Positions 22,107-28,726 of a stretch of DNA of 28,726 bases are shown here, one piece after another. Position numbers and translations under genes: made by a program. The DNA comes from a virus. The notes below the pieces were generated by a model. It ran no database searches. It was not told where the DNA came from and worked only from the letters and a program-made list of their open reading frames with translations. The DNA lies in IMG/VR virus record IMGVR_UViG_3300033156_000660, positions 1-28,726 of that record; one strand, written 5' to 3'. Every line of letters begins with the position of its first letter. The stretch's first letter is position 1.

Positions 22107-24814
22107 CAAAAACGACCTTTCGTAAGAATCTTTTTGGAGAGCGCGTAACAGTAGTTGCGAAACCTACAAGGACTACGACCAAATCCAATGATTCTATGCC
22201 TCGCGGGTGTGCACATTGTCCATTGAACCGTGTTCCGGATGTTCGTAAGGTTAAGGGTCTAAGTCGCATTCGTGGTCGGAAGGCAATGTTGTGGGCACAG
22301 AATCCTGGTAGGGAAGAAAATGCCAGGGGTCTTGAGTTGGTTGGTCCTGCGGGACAGCTGCTCTGGGATGCCGCAGCTCAGGTTGGTCTGACGCGAGAAG
22401 ACTTTGATATACAAAACGTGGTACGCTGCTGGACAGTTGATGCTTCCGGCGAGGTTCATAACCCTACCACCGAAGAGCTGCACTGCTGTTCGATTTACAA
22501 CGAGGAAGCATTACGTCGTAATGCGGGTAAGGCAGTAGTTCATGTCATTCTAGGTAAGGTAGCGGGCAAACAGCTCTTGGGTAGTGCATACAACAAGAGT
22601 ACGCCTATTCTATGGTATGCTCCCTGGAAGGCATACGTAGTATTGTTGGAGCATCCCAGTTACTTGCTGCGATTGGGAGGTGCACATGGTGCGGGTTGGA
22701 AGTACTATCATTTTCGTGACTTGCTCGGAGCCGTGAAGAGCATCTTGGCTTGCCCTGGTAGATATGGTTATGTTTACGGACAGCGTTATTCTATCATTAC
22801 TACCCGAAGCGCGCTCGATCGTCTCGAACGACGGCTACGAAAGGAGGCGGAGCAAGGAAGGCGCATTGCGGTGGATATCGAAGACGCTGTAGTTGATGGC
22901 CATCCAGCAGTGCTTGTTTGTGGTTTTTCATGGGGCCGAGCTTCCCACGGTCAGGACTGGTCTAGGTATGTTGGTAAGGCAGCTACAGTTGTACTGGAAC
23001 ATCCGCAAGCACGTATATCGAAGTCGTTGAAGGAGGAGTTCCGACAACGGGTGGGCGAGCTGTTGGCTGACAAAAACATCAAGAAAGTGTTTCAGCATGG
23101 CTCTTACGATGTTCCGGTATGTGAAGAGTACTTTGGTCGGCCAGTTCGCGGCTACGATTTCGATTCCCAGTATGGAGCTTATTTACGATTTCCCCATCTG
23201 CGCGCTTACTCACTGGCCAGCCTATGTAGTAACTTCTTTCCGGATTTTGCCGACTATAAGACCATGGTGCAGCCTTACTTCAAGGACGACAAATGTGACA
23301 TGGCTCAGGTGCCATTGAAAGTCTTGGCATACTATAACTGTGCAGATGCTGATTTGACGAAACGAGTAGAGTTGAAGCTGGCCAGCCAAGTGAACACAAC
23401 ACTGGTAAAAGTGTACATTCAGTCGGCCTTTACTTTGGAGGAAATGGAACAGCGCGGACCTTGGTTGGATCGTCAGGGAATTGAGGAAGTACAAACATGG
23501 CTGCCTTTAGAGTTAAAACGTATCCGTCGGCAGTTGTTACATATATCGGGAGATCCGAACTTCAATCCAAACTCCTCGCGACAGGTGGCCAAATTGCTTT
23601 ATGATCAACTGGGGCTATCCGACGTAGGCTATGGGCGTTCGACGGCTAAGGAGGCTTTACATACTCTAGCTACACAAACAGGGCATAAAGCGCCTGAGTT
23701 GCTCGCACGTTACCGTTTCCTCTACAAGATCGACTCGACCTACTTACGGGGCTGGCTCCGGTCGGCAGAGGCCCATGGAGGACAACTGCGTACTCGATGG
23801 TACTTGACAGGTACGGCTACGGGACGCTTACGCAGCGGAGGGGGCGACGATAAGAAGGAATCCCACCTGGTCAACTTTCAAAACTTTCATGGTAACTATC
23901 TGTTGCTGAACCTGCTGGTATCAGATCCTCGGTGGCGCCGCGCGTTGGATGGTAAGCACGTGAGCGAGCTGGAAGACTTGCAGGTCTTCCTTGCAGCTGA
24001 CTACTCGCAGATTGAAATTCGTATGCTGGCCGAGCTGTCGGGAGATTCGTTGTTGATTTCTCAGCTAAACTCTTCCGAGGATATCCATTCGTTGGTCGGG
24101 GCAGAGATCACCGGCTGGCCCGTTGAACGGATCGCGAAAGATAAGGAAACACGACGACTGGTAAAGAACATCCACTTCGGTATCATCTTTGGGCTTGGTC
24201 GTAACGAGAGCTTATACAACTACTTGGTCGCTCGCGGGGTCCGCACCAGCAAGAAAAAATGCTTTCAGTTCTATGATCGTTACTTTGAACGCTATCGAGG
24301 AGTAACGGAATTCATTCGTAAGCAACGACGTCAGGCTGAACGTAAAGGTTACGTGGAAACTTTGTTTGGATTTCGCCGGGAGATTGGCGAGTGGGAAGAT
24401 CGCAGTACCTACTGGGGGAATCAGGCAATCAACTCTCCGGTGCAAGGTACAGCACATCAGCTAATGCTCATGGCCTTGGCAGTATTGCATCAGAAACCTC
24501 GTACCTACGACCTGCTGCGTTATCCGGTAGTAGAACTTCACGATGCGCTTTACTTCTTTATACCCCTACGGGACTTGCGCCGGGCACAGCATCAGCTAAA
24601 GCAACTCTTGGAACATGAGGTTGCTCGTTACGCTGCGAAGCATTTTCATCGGAAGCTTCATGTTCCGTTGCTGGCAGAGACGGAGGCCGGATTTACCTTG
24701 GGTAGCATGACGGAATGCGAAGACTTGCCAGTTCGTGAGTTTCTGAAACGTTGGAGGAAAGTCTATGAAGAGCGGAGGAAGCTGGGGTGGGAAGGTTTAG
24801 GAAAGAAGGATTGA
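22103..24814 (+). CDS. Uracil-DNA glycosylase / 3'-5' exonuclease / family A DNA polymerase fusion
   Basis: The 903-residue replicative polymerase has three parts. Residues 30-215 resemble family 4 uracil-DNA glycosylase: candidate Fe-S cysteines C36, C39, C109 and C128, AQNPGREE at 65-72 and HPSYLLR at 184-190. Residues 250-430 are a DnaQ-type exonuclease with D258 and E260, D336, and Y411 and D415. Residues 440-903 are the polymerase: TGTATGRLRSGG (569-580), motif A DYSQIEIR (D633), motif B R684, K688, F692, F696, and motif C HDAL (813-816). Two changes stand out. The O-helix Tyr is Phe696, and the motif C glutamate is Ala815. SPO1-type phage polymerases also carry a glycosylase-like N-terminus. 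The start overlaps the clamp gene as ATGA. Confidence 0.92.
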   Translation: MTKTTFRKNLFGERVTVVAKPTRTTTKSNDSMPRGCAHCPLNRVPDVRKVKGLSRIRGRKAMLWAQNPGREENARGLELVGPAGQLLWDAAAQVGLTREDFDIQNVVRCWTVDASGEVHNPTTEELHCCSIYNEEALRRNAGKAVVHVILGKVAGKQLLGSAYNKSTPILWYAPWKAYVVLLEHPSYLLRLGGAHGAGWKYYHFRDLLGAVKSILACPGRYGYVYGQRYSIITTRSALDRLERRLRKEAEQGRRIAVDIEDAVVDGHPAVLVCGFSWGRASHGQDWSRYVGKAATVVLEHPQARISKSLKEEFRQRVGELLADKNIKKVFQHGSYDVPVCEEYFGRPVRGYDFDSQYGAYLRFPHLRAYSLASLCSNFFPDFADYKTMVQPYFKDDKCDMAQVPLKVLAYYNCADADLTKRVELKLASQVNTTLVKVYIQSAFTLEEMEQRGPWLDRQGIEEVQTWLPLELKRIRRQLLHISGDPNFNPNSSRQVAKLLYDQLGLSDVGYGRSTAKEALHTLATQTGHKAPELLARYRFLYKIDSTYLRGWLRSAEAHGGQLRTRWYLTGTATGRLRSGGGDDKKESHLVNFQNFHGNYLLLNLLVSDPRWRRALDGKHVSELEDLQVFLAADYSQIEIRMLAELSGDSLLISQLNSSEDIHSLVGAEITGWPVERIAKDKETRRLVKNIHFGIIFGLGRNESLYNYLVARGVRTSKKKCFQFYDRYFERYRGVTEFIRKQRRQAERKGYVETLFGFRREIGEWEDRSTYWGNQAINSPVQGTAHQLMLMALAVLHQKPRTYDLLRYPVVELHDALYFFIPLRDLRRAQHQLKQLLEHEVARYAAKHFHRKLHVPLLAETEAGFTLGSMTECEDLPVREFLKRWRKVYEERRKLGWEGLGKKD

Positions 24815-24840
24815 CGATGGTTGAGGGATGCATATATAAT
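24811..24840 (+). promoter_or_regulatory. Possible promoter after the polymerase gene
   Basis: TTGACG at 24811-24816 and TATAAT at 24835-24840 are 18 bases apart, close to the sigma70 consensus. However, the -10 overlaps the predicted start codon of the next gene (24839), so either the promoter serves only later genes or the match is accidental. Confidence 0.25.
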
Positions 24841-25324
24841 GAAAGAGAGTCGGCGCAGCCCCACGTCGTTGGGTAGCCCGGGACCAAAACCCGGGAGGGG
24901 GCCTGGCAAGCGATCTCGTTTTCTGTCCAAAGTACAGGTTTGGACAACCACCGGATACTTCCTTTGCGGTATTCACAGGGAAGAAGCTCATCGGCTATGC
25001 CGGATCGGAGCTGCCGAGGTTCCGGAAGAGGATCGTAAGCGGGATAAGAAGTATTGGCGGGTCATTCTCTTACGTCCGACTACAACTTGGGCCGGTCGGC
25101 CCATCGGACTTCCAAGGTTCGGAATTCATTGTTACCAAGGTCAACGCTACACCTATCGTGAGCATGTCGCAAACCGTTACTACATTGTCCAACACAAAAG
25201 AATCCACCCGGATGATCGCTGGGCCTTCTATCTCGCCATCCGGGAGAACTTGCGAACTGGTCGAGCTCGTTCCGGAAAGCGAGATAAAGACGATCGTAAA
25301 AACCATGGCCGCGGCGATTCATGA
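24839..25324 (+). CDS. Hypothetical basic protein
   Basis: The protein has 161 residues from ATG 24839, with GAGGG about 9 bases upstream; a TTG at 24821 would add six. A Gly/Pro/Arg-rich N-terminus (SPGPKPGRGPGKRSR) is followed by a folded-looking centre (VQVWTTTGYFLCGIHREEA; YWRVILLRPTTTW) and a charged tail. I recognise no domain. The last 110 or so bases also encode the start of the phosphoribosyltransferase in another frame, an unusually long overlap in this operon. The tail (GRARSGKRDKDDRK) may therefore be loosely constrained. Confidence 0.55.
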   Translation: MKESRRSPTSLGSPGPKPGRGPGKRSRFLSKVQVWTTTGYFLCGIHREEAHRLCRIGAAEVPEEDRKRDKKYWRVILLRPTTTWAGRPIGLPRFGIHCYQGQRYTYREHVANRYYIVQHKRIHPDDRWAFYLAIRENLRTGRARSGKRDKDDRKNHGRGDS

Positions 25325-25751
25325 ACGTCACCCCTATGGGCCGTTGCATCTTGTCGGTGTGCTCAATGGAAGCTTTGTTTTCCTCGCCGATCTGCTTCGT
25401 GCACTGGAATTCCGGGATCAGGTTACTGTAAGGTTCCTGCGGGCACAGTCCTATGAGGGCACGGAATCCACACGGATGCCCAAGATTGAGTTACTTTTTG
25501 AACGATTGCCATTGCATGGAACGACCATCCTGGTCGAAGACATTGTCGATACCGGCTACACGATTCAAGCCATCGGACGGCGACTCGGACGGTTTGAAGT
25601 AGCGACACTGCTCGACAAGCCCCTCCGAAGGAAGGTCCCGGTACGGTTGGACTATGTAGGAAAGCATATCGAGGATCTGTTTGTCGTCGGCTACGGCATG
25701 GACTATTGGGGTATGGGCCGGGAACTACGATCGATCTATTATGTCCGTTAA
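25212..25751 (+). CDS. Hypoxanthine/guanine phosphoribosyltransferase-like protein
   Basis: This protein would join a purine base to PRPP. It shows LVGVLNGSFVFLADL (about residues 46-60 from ATG 25212), the PRPP loop ILVEDIVDTGYT and VVGYGMDYWGMGREL, which matches the VGYGLDY signature of HPRT enzymes. From ATG 25212 it has 179 residues, the usual bacterial length. GTG 25158 and ATG 25164 are alternative starts, and none has a strong binding site. It could recycle guanine for GTP and thus for FolE, or act on the guanine released by the transglycosylase. Both are inferences. Confidence 0.8.
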   Translation: MIAGPSISPSGRTCELVELVPESEIKTIVKTMAAAIHERHPYGPLHLVGVLNGSFVFLADLLRALEFRDQVTVRFLRAQSYEGTESTRMPKIELLFERLPLHGTTILVEDIVDTGYTIQAIGRRLGRFEVATLLDKPLRRKVPVRLDYVGKHIEDLFVVGYGMDYWGMGRELRSIYYVR

Positions 25752-26388
25752 GCAGGGACAATGTGAAGCTTACTCGTCTACCACCGGCAAACGGTGTCGA
25801 CGTTTGGCCAAGAAGAAGGTACGCGGGCATTGGCTTTGCATGATTCATGTGAAGCAAGGAAAGCGGACGTTGTTCGAGCCTCCGGAAAGGAAACAACGGT
25901 CGGCGCATATGTTTCAGTCGATTAAGCAACCCAACTTGGATCGTCCGAAGATTGTATACAAGCCCGTGCCTCCTGGTCAGAAGCGTCGTGGAAGGAAACC
26001 TATCCCGGTTGATTGGAAGAAGGCGGAGAAGATGTTTGAGGAGCACGCAACAGTACAGGAGGTGGCCGATTACTTCGGGTTGACGATTACGGCGCTGACC
26101 CGCCGTAACGAATTCGTTGAATGCTACAAAAGAGCTTACGCCAAGGGGAAGCTGTCCTTACGGAGGTTACAGTGGGCGTTGGCCAACCGTGGAGATCGCA
26201 CAATGCTCATCTGGCTCGGCAAACAGTACTTGGGTCAAAGTGACCAATTGGATCAGCGATTGTCGGGGCCGGATGGCGGGCCGGTGCGCGTTCAGACAGC
26301 CAATTTGAGTGTGCTGAGTACTACAGAGTTGGAGACGTTGAGCCGATTACTGGAGAAGGCTTCTGCTCCCGACGGAGGCTCTTCTTGA
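25741..26388 (+). CDS. Terminase small subunit-like protein with N-terminal zinc motif
   Basis: The protein has 215 residues from ATG 25741. The N-terminus has QCEAYSSTTGKRC then WLCMIH, a Cys/Cys/Cys/His pattern likely to bind zinc. The centre holds an HTH (ATVQEVADYFGLTITALTRR), and after it comes RGDRTMLIWLGKQYLGQSD, a stretch typical of phage small terminase and packaging-type DNA-binding proteins. It would recognise the packaging site. The large subunit is not in the window, so this call relies on the HTH plus the LGKQYLGQ motif. Confidence 0.65.
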   Translation: MSVKQGQCEAYSSTTGKRCRRLAKKKVRGHWLCMIHVKQGKRTLFEPPERKQRSAHMFQSIKQPNLDRPKIVYKPVPPGQKRRGRKPIPVDWKKAEKMFEEHATVQEVADYFGLTITALTRRNEFVECYKRAYAKGKLSLRRLQWALANRGDRTMLIWLGKQYLGQSDQLDQRLSGPDGGPVRVQTANLSVLSTTELETLSRLLEKASAPDGGSS

Positions 26389-26400
26389 GCTGCAAGTTTG

Positions 26401-26406
26401 TATAAT
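26401..26406 (+). promoter_or_regulatory. Possible -10 element before the small-gene cluster
   Basis: A perfect TATAAT lies 8 bases upstream of ATG 26415, in the gap after the terminase-like gene. There is no good -35 at standard spacing. The gene has no clear ribosome binding site, so a nearly leaderless transcript is possible. Confidence 0.35.
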
Positions 26407-26414
26407 GTAGTGTG

Positions 26415-26609
26415 ATGCCTAACTACAAGCCTTATTATCCTTGGGATGAAATTCCGTACGAGGTGCCTCGCTTGTACAGGGCACCAAAGAAGATTATGAG
26501 CCATCGTCACCCTATCCGAGTAAGGCGTAGCTTGGATGATGATCCAGCCCGCGCCAAGTACATTGACGAGTTGTGTAAGAGGCTGGAGTCGAAGGATTCG
26601 GTTCGATGA
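26415..26609 (+). CDS. Small hypothetical protein
   Basis: The protein has 64 residues from ATG 26415; GTG 26412 is an alternative. It begins with a Pro/Tyr-rich segment (YKPYYPWDEIPYEVPRLYRAP), followed by a basic stretch and a charged helix (ARAKYIDELCKRLESK). No family is recognised. Its place in a row of small tight genes and the lack of a better frame support it. Confidence 0.55.
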   Translation: MPNYKPYYPWDEIPYEVPRLYRAPKKIMSHRHPIRVRRSLDDDPARAKYIDELCKRLESKDSVR

Positions 26610-26628
26610 TGCTTAAGAGGTACTGCCA

Positions 26629-26769
26629 ATGGCTCCTCAACAGGTGATAGAACTTTCGCTTGCGTTTGTTGTATGCCTGATCGTAGTAGGTACTACCGTT
26701 GGGCTCGTCGTTGTAGGCCTTTACTGGTTTGTGGGCTGGCTGGTCCGCACCTGGGAGGTGTTTCGATGA
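26629..26769 (+). CDS. Very small membrane protein
   Basis: The 46-residue protein starts at ATG 26629, preceded by AAGAGG, and begins MAPQQVIELSLAFVV. A long hydrophobic segment spans about residues 9-38 (Val, Leu, Gly, Trp-rich), and the C-terminus is RTWEVFR. Its stop overlaps the next start as ATGA, strong evidence that it is translated. A holin-like or membrane-anchored accessory role is possible. The function is unknown. Confidence 0.6.
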   Translation: MAPQQVIELSLAFVVCLIVVGTTVGLVVVGLYWFVGWLVRTWEVFR

Positions 26770-26990
26770 CGCAAGGTAAATCAAAGCGCTGTAAGGACTG
26801 TGAGTGGTTCGAGCAGTTAGGCGTTCGTTGGGGCCACTGCCTTGCTCCGCTACCAAAGTGGGTACTTGCTAACGAGTATCTAAATACCTCTGGAGTGGTA
26901 CAGATCGATGACTTTGGGGACAATGACTGTGACTGCTTTCAGCCGCGCAAAGATCGGAAGGAGAAACATACAGCATGCTTGTTAATCTGA
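26766..26990 (+). CDS. Small cysteine-rich protein
   Basis: The 74-residue protein starts at ATG 26766 in an ATGA overlap. It has CKDCEWFEQ (C9, C12), WGHCLAPLPKW (C25) and NDCDCFQPR (two Cys near 55-57), a pattern seen in small phage proteins that probably bind zinc. The tail is basic. I cannot assign a role. Confidence 0.65.
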   Translation: MTQGKSKRCKDCEWFEQLGVRWGHCLAPLPKWVLANEYLNTSGVVQIDDFGDNDCDCFQPRKDRKEKHTACLLI

Positions 26991-27382
26991 AGAGCCGTAC
27001 TAACTACTTGTCCCTCTCGCTGTTCGCGGACAACGTAGTGGGTGCGCTTTACCAGTATACCAAGGACCAGACAATCGGGAAGCCGCTGAGAGATGTGCTC
27101 AACGCACTCAAGGTCCTCCAAGAGGGGGACATGCCACAGGACCCAGCGCTCCCGTTTCGGTCCTACGAGCAGATTCACGCCCTTGAGCAAGCATGGTCAC
27201 AAGAGGAACGGGCTCAGGTATTGTGGACGATCTCGCGGGTCCTGAACGGCATTGCTTACCCAACGGATGTCTACTGGTTGGTGGGCATGTTCCTTCGATT
27301 GGCCAACCACGCCAGATGGGGCTACGAGAAGCCCAGTACACCTCCGCCCCAAGTAATCCAAGAGATGTGTGGATTGGATTAG
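26975..27382 (+). CDS. Hypothetical protein, possible tail assembly protein
   Basis: The 135-residue protein starts at ATG 26975 after AAGGAGAAAC. It is helical, with SLFADNVVGALYQYTKDQ near the N-terminus and SQEERAQVLWTISRVLNG in the middle, and ends EMCGLD. It is the last full gene before the tape-measure gene, where siphophages usually encode tail assembly chaperones. No slippery frameshift site was evident at its end, so that idea is weak. Confidence 0.65.
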   Translation: MLVNLKSRTNYLSLSLFADNVVGALYQYTKDQTIGKPLRDVLNALKVLQEGDMPQDPALPFRSYEQIHALEQAWSQEERAQVLWTISRVLNGIAYPTDVYWLVGMFLRLANHARWGYEKPSTPPPQVIQEMCGLD

Positions 27383-27392
27383 AGGAACGAGT

Positions 27393-27482
27393 ATGAGTTT
27401 GGCCGACGGTTCCTTCCCGAGCCTCATAACCCTCCATTTGCAACCAGCCAGAACTGGGCTCAACCGTCGGCCAACTCTCTAA
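27393..27482 (+). CDS. Possible 29-residue leader peptide
   Basis: ATG 27393 follows AGAGGAACG at good spacing and opens a 29-codon frame beginning MSLADGSFPS and ending NRRPTL, with TAA at 27480-27482. The frame spans the large inverted repeat at 27399-27474, so its translation would unfold that hairpin. It may be a real small protein, a regulatory leader or chance. Confidence 0.25.
   Translation: MSLADGSFPSLITLHLQPARTGLNRRPTL
27399..27474 (+). other. Long inverted repeat before the tape-measure gene
   Basis: Perfect 13-base arms (TTGGCCGACGGTT at 27399-27411 and its complement at 27462-27474) enclose 50 bases, which contain a small inner hairpin (CCAG/CTGG). A second hairpin (CTCTAA/TTAGAG) follows near 27477-27495. 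There is no T run, so simple termination is unlikely. Regulation of tape-measure translation or mRNA processing is possible. Confidence 0.6.
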
Positions 27483-27523
27483 AAGTGCATTAGAGGCAAA
27501 TTTCCTAGTAATGGATACACGTA

Positions 27524-28726
27524 ATGGTACTTGGTGAGCTGCTCGTCAACTTGAAGATGAACGCGGCGAACTTCACGTCTGCCTTGGATCGTGCGTCTGC
27601 GCGGTTTGAGCAGATGTCTGGCAAGATGCTCGCCGGCGGTGCCGCACTTAGTGCCGGTGTTACGGCTCCGTTGGCGATGTTGGGCAATGCCGCTGTCGGT
27701 ATGGCTTCTCAACTCCAGACGGCGGAGATCGGCTTTACGACCATGTTGGGTAGCGCCGAGCGAGCCGGTTCCTTCTTGGAGGAGTTGAAGGACTTTGCTG
27801 CCCGGACGCCGTTTGAGTTCCCGGACTTGGTCACTGCTGCCCAGCGGATGATGGCGTTGGGATTCGAGGCGAAGGACGTTGTTCCAACGATGACCGCCGT
27901 TGGGAACGCCGCAGCCGGTCTTGGAGGCGGCGCGGACCTGATCAACCGGATCACTTTGGCATTAGGGCAAATGCGCGCCAAAGGCAAAGTCTCTGGTGAG
28001 GAAATGCGCCAGTTGGCCGAGGCCGGTATTCCGGCTTGGGGTATTCTCGCCAAAGCCATTGGCAAGACCGAAGCCGAGGCAATGAAACTAGCCCAGAAAG
28101 GCGCGTTTACGGTTGGTGAAGTCTTGCCTGTTTTGATTCAGGGGATCAACCAACGGTTCGCCGGCTTGATGGAGAACTTCTCCACAACGGTCATGGGACG
28201 GTGGTCGAACTTGAAGGACTCGTTGAGCTATATCCTGGGCGATATTGGTGCGGCGTTGTTCCCGCTGATTAACGAGTTGTTGGAGAAGCTTGTCATTCCG
28301 GCTACCGAAGCCTTGAAGAACTTGGTCGCTTGGTTCGCCAAACTTCCAGATCCAATCAAGTACGCCGCGGTTGCTGTTGGCGCATTGGCTGCTGCTATTG
28401 GGCCACTATTGCTGGCGTTTGGTGGCATGTCGATGGCGTTGACGAGTATTGGAACTCTCCTGGGAACAACGGGGTTGGCGGCGACTATTGGTGCACTTCT
28501 CCCAGTCCTCGGCATAGCGGCGGGGGCTGTGGCTGCGGTTGCGGCGGCTTGGGGGTTGTGGCAGCTGGAACCTGTCCAGAACACTGTTAAGGCGATTGGT
28601 TCGGCGCTGTCCGACCTTTGGCACAATACGTTAGAGCCAGTCGTTGATGCCATTGGCGCTTTGGGCTCTGCGTTCTTGGATGCCGCGGCAAATGTGGTGT
28701 CCTCTGGGTTCCGCGACCTTTGGGAT
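27524..28726 (+). CDS. Tail tape measure protein, N-terminal part
   Basis: The open frame runs 401 codons from ATG 27524 to the right edge without a stop, so the C-terminus is missing. It contains the conserved tape-measure N-terminal domain: FTTMLGS (about 71-77), FAARTPFEFPDLVTAAQRM (about 91-109), ALGQMRAKGKVSGEEMRQL (about 146-164) and EAGIPAWGILA. Hydrophobic Ala/Gly-rich segments near 280-350 are the usual membrane-like stretches. The protein sets tail length in long-tailed phages. There is no strong ribosome binding site before ATG 27524, and the only nearby alternative ATG (27511) opens a nine-codon frame. Confidence 0.9.
   Translation, partial: MVLGELLVNLKMNAANFTSALDRASARFEQMSGKMLAGGAALSAGVTAPLAMLGNAAVGMASQLQTAEIGFTTMLGSAERAGSFLEELKDFAARTPFEFPDLVTAAQRMMALGFEAKDVVPTMTAVGNAAAGLGGGADLINRITLALGQMRAKGKVSGEEMRQLAEAGIPAWGILAKAIGKTEAEAMKLAQKGAFTVGEVLPVLIQGINQRFAGLMENFSTTVMGRWSNLKDSLSYILGDIGAALFPLINELLEKLVIPATEALKNLVAWFAKLPDPIKYAAVAVGALAAAIGPLLLAFGGMSMALTSIGTLLGTTGLAATIGALLPVLGIAAGAVAAVAAAWGLWQLEPVQNTVKAIGSALSDLWHNTLEPVVDAIGALGSAFLDAAANVVSSGFRDLWD

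Noticed and set aside
24870-24910. Terminator from the CCCGGG repeat
   Set aside because: The repeat is within a reading frame, has no T run after it and is likely just Gly/Pro codons.
28228-28653. Leftward 141-codon frame in the tape-measure gene
   Set aside because: It is antisense to a region with clear tape-measure sequence. The Ala/Pro-rich content reflects the opposite strand's Gly/Ala codons.

Overview
The window looks like about 28.7 kb of the genome of a double-stranded DNA tailed bacteriophage. It holds a dense set of replication and recombination genes, a small-terminase-like gene and the start of a tape-measure gene. I see no ribosomal genes, tRNAs or integrase. The host should be a bacterium: many genes have AGGAGG-type ribosome binding sites, and one promoter has TTGACC-17-TATAAT spacing. 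I cannot name the host. Base composition is near even by eye.

The layout is two divergent arms that leave a non-coding region at about 14.0-14.48 kb. The left arm reads leftward, from 14003 to the left edge. It starts with a UvsW-like helicase, a coiled-coil protein, a small membrane protein, a gp32-like single-strand binding protein with a huge acidic tail, a RecA-like recombinase, a DnaX-like clamp loader, a single-chain SbcD-SbcC (Mre11-Rad50) fusion, a PD-(D/E)xK nuclease, a HAD phosphatase and a QueC-like enzyme. After about 840 bases without a gene (3281-4121), part of which looks like a GC-rich structured RNA, come small unknown genes. Three of these are preceded by copies of one leader repeat. 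A zinc-ribbon protein, a von Willebrand A (vWA) protein and a partial gene follow, ending at the left edge.

The right arm reads rightward from a strong promoter at 14440. Its genes overlap or nearly touch: an unknown early gene, a DnaB-like helicase, a DnaG-like primase, a double helix-turn-helix (HTH) protein, a FEN-type 5' nuclease, a sigma-like protein, a cysteine-rich protein, a DpdA-like transglycosylase, GTP cyclohydrolase I, a probable sliding clamp and a uracil-glycosylase/exonuclease/family-A polymerase fusion. Next come an unknown basic protein, a hypoxanthine phosphoribosyltransferase-like protein, a small-terminase-like protein, several small genes and the tape-measure gene, which runs off the right edge.

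Together these encode most of a self-sufficient replisome: helicase, primase, polymerase, clamp, clamp loader, SSB and 5' nuclease. They also encode a T4-style recombination kit (UvsX, UvsW, gp32 and gp46/47 equivalents). FolE, QueC and DpdA indicate that the phage replaces guanines in its DNA with a 7-deazaguanine, probably preQ0 or a derivative. QueD and QueE are not in this window. The points I find most unusual are the three covarying leader repeats that can mask the ribosome binding site, the SbcD-SbcC fusion, the glycosylase-polymerase fusion with altered motif C, and the structured non-coding block near 3.3-3.8 kb.
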